Source: Maratus speciosus (Eukaryota; Arthropoda; Arachnida; Araneae; Salticidae). Taken from it: DNA of 64,000 nucleotides. Below are positions 58,153 to 64,000 of this stretch, one piece after another (position 1 is the first letter of the stretch; every line of letters begins with the position of its first letter). Location of the stretch: the NCBI GenBank assembly GCA_963932465.1, contig OZ010800.1, positions 95,437,307 to 95,501,306 on the forward strand, written 5' to 3'. The notes under the pieces were generated by a model. The model saw nothing but the letters and a program-made list of their open reading frames with translations. It searched no databases and was not told the origin of the DNA. The position numbers and the translations under genes are program-made.

Positions 58153-58605
58153 CCGGGTGTCCCAAAAAGGACTGACTGATTTTAAAATTCAATAACTTGC
58201 AAACGGTGACAGATATTAAAAAAATTCTTGCAGGAAGGTTATGCATAAGGTCAAAAGTTTTATTACAGTGATTTTCAATTTTAGTTCGATTTACAAACAA
58301 TAGATGGCGCTGTAAGCAATAGTCGCTAAATTCAGGCTCGATTTTTGATACTTCGTGGCCCGGATAATACATTTCCATCTCCTTTTTCTGCATGGAACGA
58401 GATAAAGGACCAAAAATCGAGCCTGTATTTAGCGACTATTGCTTACAGCGCCATCTATTGTTTGTAAATCGAACTAAAATTGAAAACCACTGTAATAAAA
58501 CTTTTGACCTTATGCATAACCCTCCTGCAAGAATTTTTTTAATATCTGTCACCGTTTGCAAGTTATTGAATTTTAAAATCAGTCAGTCCTTTTTGGGACA
58601 CCCGG
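58153..58605. mobile_element. Foldback miniature, about 195-bp arms
   Basis: TA at 58,151-58,152 and 58,606-58,607. Left CCGGGTGTCCCAAAAAGGAC; right is its exact inverse. The arms, about 58,153-58,347 and 58,412-58,605, match with only a few differences around a spacer of about 64 bases. Because of the palindrome both strands encode the same SDYCLQRHLLFVNRTKIENH stretch in open frames; I regard this as an artefact, not a protein. A related solo arm lies at 55,245-55,403. Confidence 0.9.
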
Positions 58606-58607
58606 TA

Positions 58608-59136
58608 GAAGAAGCAAGGAGTCGTCGATTAGCTTCATCGCCCCGAGCCCTCCCTTCCTGGTTTTCTATGTGTTTAATTTGTGTAATTTCCCTTTTAAAT
58701 TTGTCCGGTTTCAATTTTTGAATTTTTTTTTTCAACGTTGCTTTCGCTAGAGAGTGTTTCACTCGGTACGTGGCTGGGGACCTACGAATATTGCTTCCGC
58801 AAAAGAGTCGGACTAGAGTAGAAGAATAAAGGGCTCAAGCAATCGATGGTGCCGTATGAACTAGTAATCGCAGTCGCAAATGTGGTGCGTCAAGGGCATA
58901 CTGCTGGTGCGTATATTGGACCACATTTTAAATATTATTACTTCTTCTACGACTTTTTATAATATAATCACATTTACAACAAAGTTGAGAATGTTTGCAA
59001 ATATGTGTAAATGTTGAGATTGTTAAAAGTTTTATAGTAATATACTTCAGTTTTCTGAAAGTTATGACCGTCAACCCAAATTGAGTTACGGTAGAACACC
59101 CTGTATTTTTGATTAAATATGTTGTTTGAGACCCCA
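58608..59136. other. Spacer with solo repeat end
   Basis: ACGGTAGAACACCCTGTA at 59,088-59,105 is an end of the family also seen at 55,635. The GC-richer stretch 58,740-58,920 has no recognisable domain. Confidence 0.4.
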
Positions 59137-59246
59137 CACTGTAAAAAAACGGACATTTTTCTGTAATTTACCGGGAAAAAATTCCGTTAAAATACGGAAA
59201 TAGTACTGGTGTCTAGATTGCCGGTAGTATTTCCGTATTTTAGTCT

Positions 59247-59306
<60 letters not shown>

Positions 59307-59308
59307 TG
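59137..59308. mobile_element. CACTGTAAAAAAACGG miniature with 56-T run
   Basis: Left CACTGTAAAAAAACGGACAT, right inverse CACTTAAAA followed by the long A run. Internal arms AAAATACGGAAATAGTAC (59,187) and GTAGTATTTCCGTATTTTA (59,223) pair. A pure T run spans 59,248-59,303, apparently an expanded version of the T-rich right terminus. No clear target duplication. Confidence 0.6.
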
Positions 59309-60285
59309 CATGTTCTATGGTAATTTTTCATGCTCTTGATGTCCACTATCACCCCTCTGAATTTACCGATCGAATTTGGTAACACCATGTATATATTCGG
59401 CCCTATATGTACGTATTTAAGATTCTACACGAAAGACATAGAATATATTGATTTCGTTTAACCGGAAAACGATTAACATTGTTAAATAAGTGTTTTCAGA
59501 AATGTCCTTACGCAGATGGTAACGTTTTATGACCGAGAATCCCTGTCTATGATCTATAGAATCAAGGCATACTACAATGTATACGAAAAGTTAGTTAATC
59601 TTAAAAATGTCTAACATATGTGAAAATGTACATACAGCAATTTTCGTTCAAATATCATTCTTTTCTAGAAGAACAATAAATATTAGGTGGACCATTTTAT
59701 TCATAAGAATTTATTTGCTCCTCAATGATGCATATCAGTTTTATTATGTTAGAAATGATAATCGTTAAAACACATTTTTAATTGCGTCCTTTAAACATAA
59801 ATGTAACCATACGTTCTGTAAATAAACGATAAATGTGACCCATGCTATTTCTATAGGAAAAATTCTCTATTGATGCATATCATGCAATAACGTATATCAA
59901 TATCTGAAGTAGTGTAATATCATAAAAATGTGCTTCAAATTCATAGCCCGTAGTCAATTATGCTTCAGATTTCTTTTTAGTACCGTTGTAAACAAACTTT
60001 GTAAACAGACTTTGAAACTTACTTCCATTAATAACAGAAAACTTACCCAATTATATACAGGTTGTTATTTTTAAACTGATGTTTTTCAGAGACATATGTA
60101 GCCCGTTCTAATAATTGGAATGGCACTAAACTTGGTAAGGGGACAAATGACGCCATTGGAAACTATTAGTATGTTCTGGCCATCACAAAACTTTCTTCTA
60201 TCTCATATATGTCAATACTTCAAAATTCGCTATCACTGTGCCAAATTAAATGACAATCTTTGCTCAGCATGAGAATTCTAAAAAG
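59309..60285. other. AT-rich spacer, no gene seen
   Basis: Nothing recognised before the tandem array. Confidence 0.4.
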
Positions 60286-61070
60286 ATGAAATTCCGTGCT
60301 TTAGTTCTCGAGGTATGACTGTCACTGAAATCGTGTAAATCCAGCAAAATTCAGCATAGCAGTGCCATCTATTGTGTTATTTATACCAGAACTAATTATC
60401 CTCAACTTATGTCAACGTCTAACTGATTATGAAGTTTGAGGAAAATTCGTGCAATAGTTCTTGAGATAGAGCTATTGCGCAAATCGATACAAATGCAGGA
60501 TAGCAGCGCCACCTATTGAGTGACTTACACAAACACATAATCAGCAGCAATATTAATCAAGTTATACTTAAATCTGAAGTTTGATGAAAATTCGTGCATT
60601 AGTTCTTGAGATAAAACTATTGAGGAAATAGTGCAAAATGCAGCACAGCAACTCCACGTATTGGGCGATTTTACACCAACACGTAGTCAGCTTCATTTCA
60701 TATCAAAGAGTAACTGAATCTAAAGTTTGATGAAAATGCGTCCATTAGTTCTTGAGATAGAGCTATTGCAGAAATCATGTAAATCCTGCAAAATGCAGCC
60801 TAGCAGCGCCACCTTCTGGGCGAACTTTATACCAAAACGTAAACAGCATCCATGCATGTCAAGGACTAACGGAATCTGAAGTTTTATGAAAATCCGTGCA
60901 TTAGTTCTTGAGATACAGCTGTTGCGGAAATCGGGAAAATGCAGCATATCAGCGCCACCTGTTGAGCGATTTACACCAAAAACTAATCAGCACCAATTTA
61001 TATCGGGTATTACCTGAATATAAATTTTTAGTAAATTCCGTGCATTAGTTCTTGAGCTATAGCGCCCACA
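60286..61070 (+). repeat. Tandem array, 144-157 bp units
   Basis: TTAGTTCT(T/C)GAG occurs at 60,301, 60,454, 60,599, 60,744, 60,901 and 61,045. Each full unit also contains CAGCGCCACCTATTG-like and TGAAGTTTGATGAAAAT-like segments. Five units and a partial are visible. The last is followed by CATACAGACAGACAGACAGA, the same kind of tract that ends several other repeats here. Minus-strand frames at 60,720-60,947 reflect the period. Confidence 0.85.
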
Positions 61071-62760
61071 AAATTTGTGTCACATACATACAGACAGACA
61101 GACAGAATGTCACAGACTCACGGACAGACATTTTGTAAAAACATGTTTTTTGGAATCTCTGACCCATAAAACGCGTAAATCTGTCGAAAACCGGAATTCG
61201 AAAATTTTCATGAATCCAATACTTTCTTCGTGTAAAGATAGAAGAAAGTAAAAAGATTCCACGAAGCAAATTATTTCAAAATACCACCTACAAGAAGAAA
61301 TATGGCACTGTTGTAGGCAACAGCGCCATGGGAATAATGGGAATAAAATACGGGTAACAAGTGTAAATGCAATTTTATTCCTACGCATGCGTCAACTGCG
61401 TCAATAATTTGGTCTATAAACGCAGGCAAAACGCTCAGAGAAAATTTTTAAGCTCAGGTTGAATATGAGTCTTACGTTACCGCAACTAGTTTGCATCCCA
61501 AATTAATGGCGTTATTGTCGCATACATTAGTATAACTTTGCATTTTCATTTGTTACCAGTGTTTTGTGCTCATTATCGGCTGCGGAGCTTACAACATCGC
61601 CATTTGTATCCCTATCTGAAGTGTTTTAAACTAATTTTTTGAGGAATTTTTTTCCCATGGCGTCATTAGTACATTTACCAAGTTTACTGTTATTCCGGTT
61701 ATTAGAACGAGTTACAGATGATTCTTAATAGCATTTGAAAAAAAAACATCCTGTATATCGATGTCGTGGTAATAGAACATTATTTACGAAAGTCAGCGAA
61801 TGAAGAAACAAACGATGAAAGTCATAACACTTTCAACTATACTTTAAAGATGTACATAAGTCAAGAAAGAAAACTGATGCATCAACAATAACGAATTTCA
61901 ATAGTATCAGAATATATATATTAGGAAACTTCATATTTTATAACGTTGCAAAGATATTGATAAACAAACAACTTATACATCTTTGGAAAACCAGCCCCAA
62001 AAGTAACCAACAGCTAAGCAAGTATTTCTTGATCGATAAAATCATTTATTATTCTTTTAATAAATATTTTAGTAATATACTACATAAATACAAGTTTAAA
62101 AGTATAAACATAATTTTTACTAAGACGCGTTTTTTCTATGAATAAACTGTGAATGAAAACCAATTGTATTGTCAAAAAAGTCCTCTTTATGGTGACAAAA
62201 CAGAAAACAGTACCAAATACCTGTATAACTGCAGGACAATAAATGTTTTAAACAAGTACTTCAAATGGAACAAACAGGGAAAATAATTTTCTATGAAAAC
62301 CTTCTGAAAAGAAAAAAATAATTATTATACATGATTTTTTATATTACTTTTAAAGACTTTTATCCTTCTTGTAAATTCGGAATTTAAAAATTAAATAAAT
62401 AAGTACTAAACAGTGATTGGTAATTTTACTCTCTAATCTAGAAGTATATAACTGCACGTTACAGAGTAATTAACCTGTAATTTCCCATAAATCAATTAAA
62501 CGTTTCCTTGTTGTTGTTGTTTTGTCTTATTTATAGAAAATGCTAAACATAATTATGGCAAATCTTTTTTTACAGCAATCAAATGCTAATGTCACTTCAG
62601 TCACGACATAACAAGTTCTACTGCATTATAGCAAAAACTTTTTAAATCTAATTCTGATTGAAATTGGTTTTCCTGGGGCTAGTTTCTTGGATGTACTAGG
62701 TGTGACTGTTAATAGTTCTTACTTTTTCATTAAAAAAATGCTTACAATTTGGGAGAAAGG
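61071..62760. other. AT-rich spacer with a solo terminal repeat
   Basis: The stretch to about 61,250 continues the unit's 3' flank (GACAGACA then ACATGTTTTTTGGAATCTC). CATCCTGTATA at 61,747-61,757 resembles an inverse TACAGGATG end with no partner. No gene recognised. Confidence 0.4.
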
Positions 62761-62770
62761 TTACAAATGG

Positions 62771-63340
62771 TTTATTCAAAGTATGTGCCATCGCTCGCTA
62801 AACATTTTCCCACCTCTCTGTCAAGTTGTGGATACCATCCCAGAAAAACCGTACAGCTTTTGAGGTGATCCCGTCTTCAAGCCATTATTCGACATCGAAT
62901 ATTTAATTAATCGTAATTGTTGAAGTTTTCAAACAGAGTGCGTACGACATAGTTGAAAGCAAGTGTTAGTCGGAAGAGACCAAGTTTGTTGAATACTGCG
63001 GATGAGTAAGATTTCCCAGCCAAGTAAAAAAATGTTGTCTATAGACGTTTTCTCTGTAGTAAGAGGGAGGGAGTGTTATAAAATCACTTTTTCAAAATCA
63101 TTTTTCGTGTCTTGTTGCACATTTTGGTCGCTTTTGATCAATGCATGTTTGAAAATTGTCATTTGTTGAGGGTAAGGGACGCTATTAATTGTTTAACCTG
63201 ATTTCAGAAGCTCGTGATACACGATACTCATCTGATCCCATTGAATGCACAACATTATCTTCTTTCCGAAGCCATTTGGTTTTGCGATCGTTGTTGATGT
63301 TTGTCCCTTGATCTTGCGTTAGGTACCACCGTGAGTTTCC
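62771..63340 (-). pseudogene. mariner transposase pseudogene
   Basis: Minus strand, with several stops and frame shifts, gives in order: PNGFGKKIMLCIQWDQ (family GKKVMLCxWWDxxG), YHELLKSG then TIN (YYELLxxGxTIN), a decayed middle, THPQYSTNLVSSD then HLLSTM (HPPYSPDLAPSDYHLF, carrying the third catalytic Asp), and RFFWDGIHNLTERWENV (FFxxGIxxLPxRWxxV). This is the C-terminal two thirds of a mariner-family transposase. The 5' part is missing because a Tc1/Tc3-like element begins at 63,348. Strongly decayed. Confidence 0.85.
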
Positions 63341-63347
63341 ACAAGTA

Positions 63348-64000
63348 CAGTGCTGGAAAAAATTATAAAGCCGATAGAAAAATTTACAAAAGTCAAAAAG
63401 TAATGGAATTATTGATATCGCAAATTCTATTTACATTTGCATGATCAACATCGCAATAATACGCATAAACTTTGTTTAGAAAAATCGGAAGGGGGAACAT
63501 AAATTATGCTGATTTCTTACAACCAATGAAAAACAAATTGGAAAAAATTATAAAGCCGATCGTTCTAGCCTCATTTGGCATAATGCCAAACTTGAGAAAG
63601 CAGGTTGCCAGGAAAGTTTAGATAAATGTAAACGTGTTACGTGCATTCATTTTGTATTTGGTGTGTTTAATACAATGCCAAGAGGAAAAAAGTTATCCAA
63701 TGGTGAACAAATTAAAATATTAACTTTAAATGAAGCTGGAATGTCTGGTTCTAATATTGCAAGAAAAATAGGAAAGTCCAAGGCTGCAGTAAACAGTTTT
63801 CTCAGAAATCCCGAAGATCACGGCAGTAAGAAGCGTACAGGAAGACCGAAATCCTTAACTGTAAGGCAATCAAGACAAATCCGAAAGCTAGCTTAAGCAG
63901 AAAAAATGTCGTCAGCCCAAATTCAAGAGCAGTTACAATTACCATGTACAAGCCGAACGGTAAGAAATGTTTTAAGTAACAATCCCATTGTTCAATTTAA
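63348..64000 (+). mobile_element. Tc1/Tc3-like element, left part (runs off the window)
   Basis: Begins CAGTGCTGGAAAAAATTATA after TA at 63,346-63,347. GGAAAAAATTATAAAGCCGA appears at 63,354 and again at 63,541, so the left terminus carries two direct copies of the probable transposase binding site about 190 bases apart, as in IR/DR-type Tc1 elements. The transposase gene follows from 63,675. The right end is outside the window. Confidence 0.82.
63675..64000 (+). pseudogene. Tc1/Tc3-like transposase, N-terminal part with early stop
   Basis: ATG at 63,675 opens MPRGKKLSNGEQIKI, then a helix-turn-helix NEAGMSGSNIARKIGKSKAAV, an RTGRPKSLT (GRPR-like) linker and RQSRQIRKLA, then a TAA at 63,894-63,896. 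The same frame continues past the stop with EKMSSAQIQEQL and SRTVRNVL, the second helix-turn-helix of the paired-type domain. The stop is therefore a point lesion rather than the true end. The domain binds the TIRs; the DDE core would lie beyond 64,000. An upstream in-frame ATG at 63,663 adds only four residues; MPRGK is the usual start for this family. Confidence 0.85.

Noticed and set aside
58112..58721. Two overlapping opposite-strand frames (93 and 109 residues) sharing one peptide
   Set aside because: Both are readings of the two arms of a foldback miniature; the shared peptide follows from the palindrome.

Overview
This window looks like AT-rich repeat desert from an animal nuclear genome, most plausibly an arthropod and possibly an arachnid. 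The organism call is inference. It rests on low GC, the mix of Tc1/mariner, pogo/Tigger, Helitron, piggyBac-like and hAT-like elements, polypyrimidine/GACAGACAGACA repeats, and one arthropod-style core promoter (TATA 30 bases before a TCAGT initiator). I recognise no complete host protein gene. Long open frames are mostly shadows of palindromic repeats or pieces of decayed transposons.

Layout. 1-3.7 kb is a diverged 1.6-1.8 kb tandem duplication. 4.58-5.03 kb is a decayed non-LTR retrotransposon RNase H domain. 7.28-8.25 kb is a TA-flanked element built around an iterated GTACACAGTGAGAC word. 9.9-12.7 kb holds Helitron-related sequence with a clear 3' end at 12,690. 14.5-15.1 kb is a weaker iterated-word element. 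16.94-18.52 kb is a Tc1-like element in which the C-terminal half of the transposase and the right end are present twice, head to head. 19.1-19.3 and 22.5-23.1 kb are TTAA-flanked piggyBac-like miniatures; between them, at 21.9-22.1 kb, is a TATA/initiator/ATG arrangement that may be the first exon of a host gene. 23.6-25.3 kb is a TA-flanked element with iterated GCGCAATCTCTCC words and a decayed zinc-finger transposase tail. 25.65-29.11 kb is a long-TIR element split by a second TIR element.

30.4-34.3 kb is a recent mosaic duplication with short TIR elements and poly-G runs. 34.7-35.5 kb is a 236-bp satellite. 37.1-37.8 kb is a TTAA/GGGGG element. 38.9-39.8 kb has a cluster of TGACGTCA palindromes and an inverted pair of tRNA-like units, one of which folds as a full cloverleaf. 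40.3-42.0 kb is a degenerate tandem array interrupted by a miniature element. 43.4 kb is a hAT-like miniature. 46.5-47.8 and 56.4-57.9 kb are two non-autonomous Helitrons with both ends visible. 48.4-50.4 kb is a Tigger/pogo relic whose last three terminal bases are separated from the rest by another miniature element. 51.4-52.7 kb is a second iterated-word element with a zinc-finger tail. 58.15-58.6 kb is a near-perfect foldback, 60.3-61.07 kb a 145-157 bp tandem array, and 62.77-63.34 kb a mariner pseudogene cut by a Tc1/Tc3-like element that runs off the window.

How it fits together: the region records repeated rounds of DNA transposon insertion, nesting and internal deletion. The best candidate for something not well described is a set of TA-flanked elements sharing one architecture (short TIR, several copies of an element-specific word in both orientations). 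Two of them retain homologous CxxC/WIxC/HExC/CxxCG zinc-finger tails, which suggests descent from pogo-like transposons.
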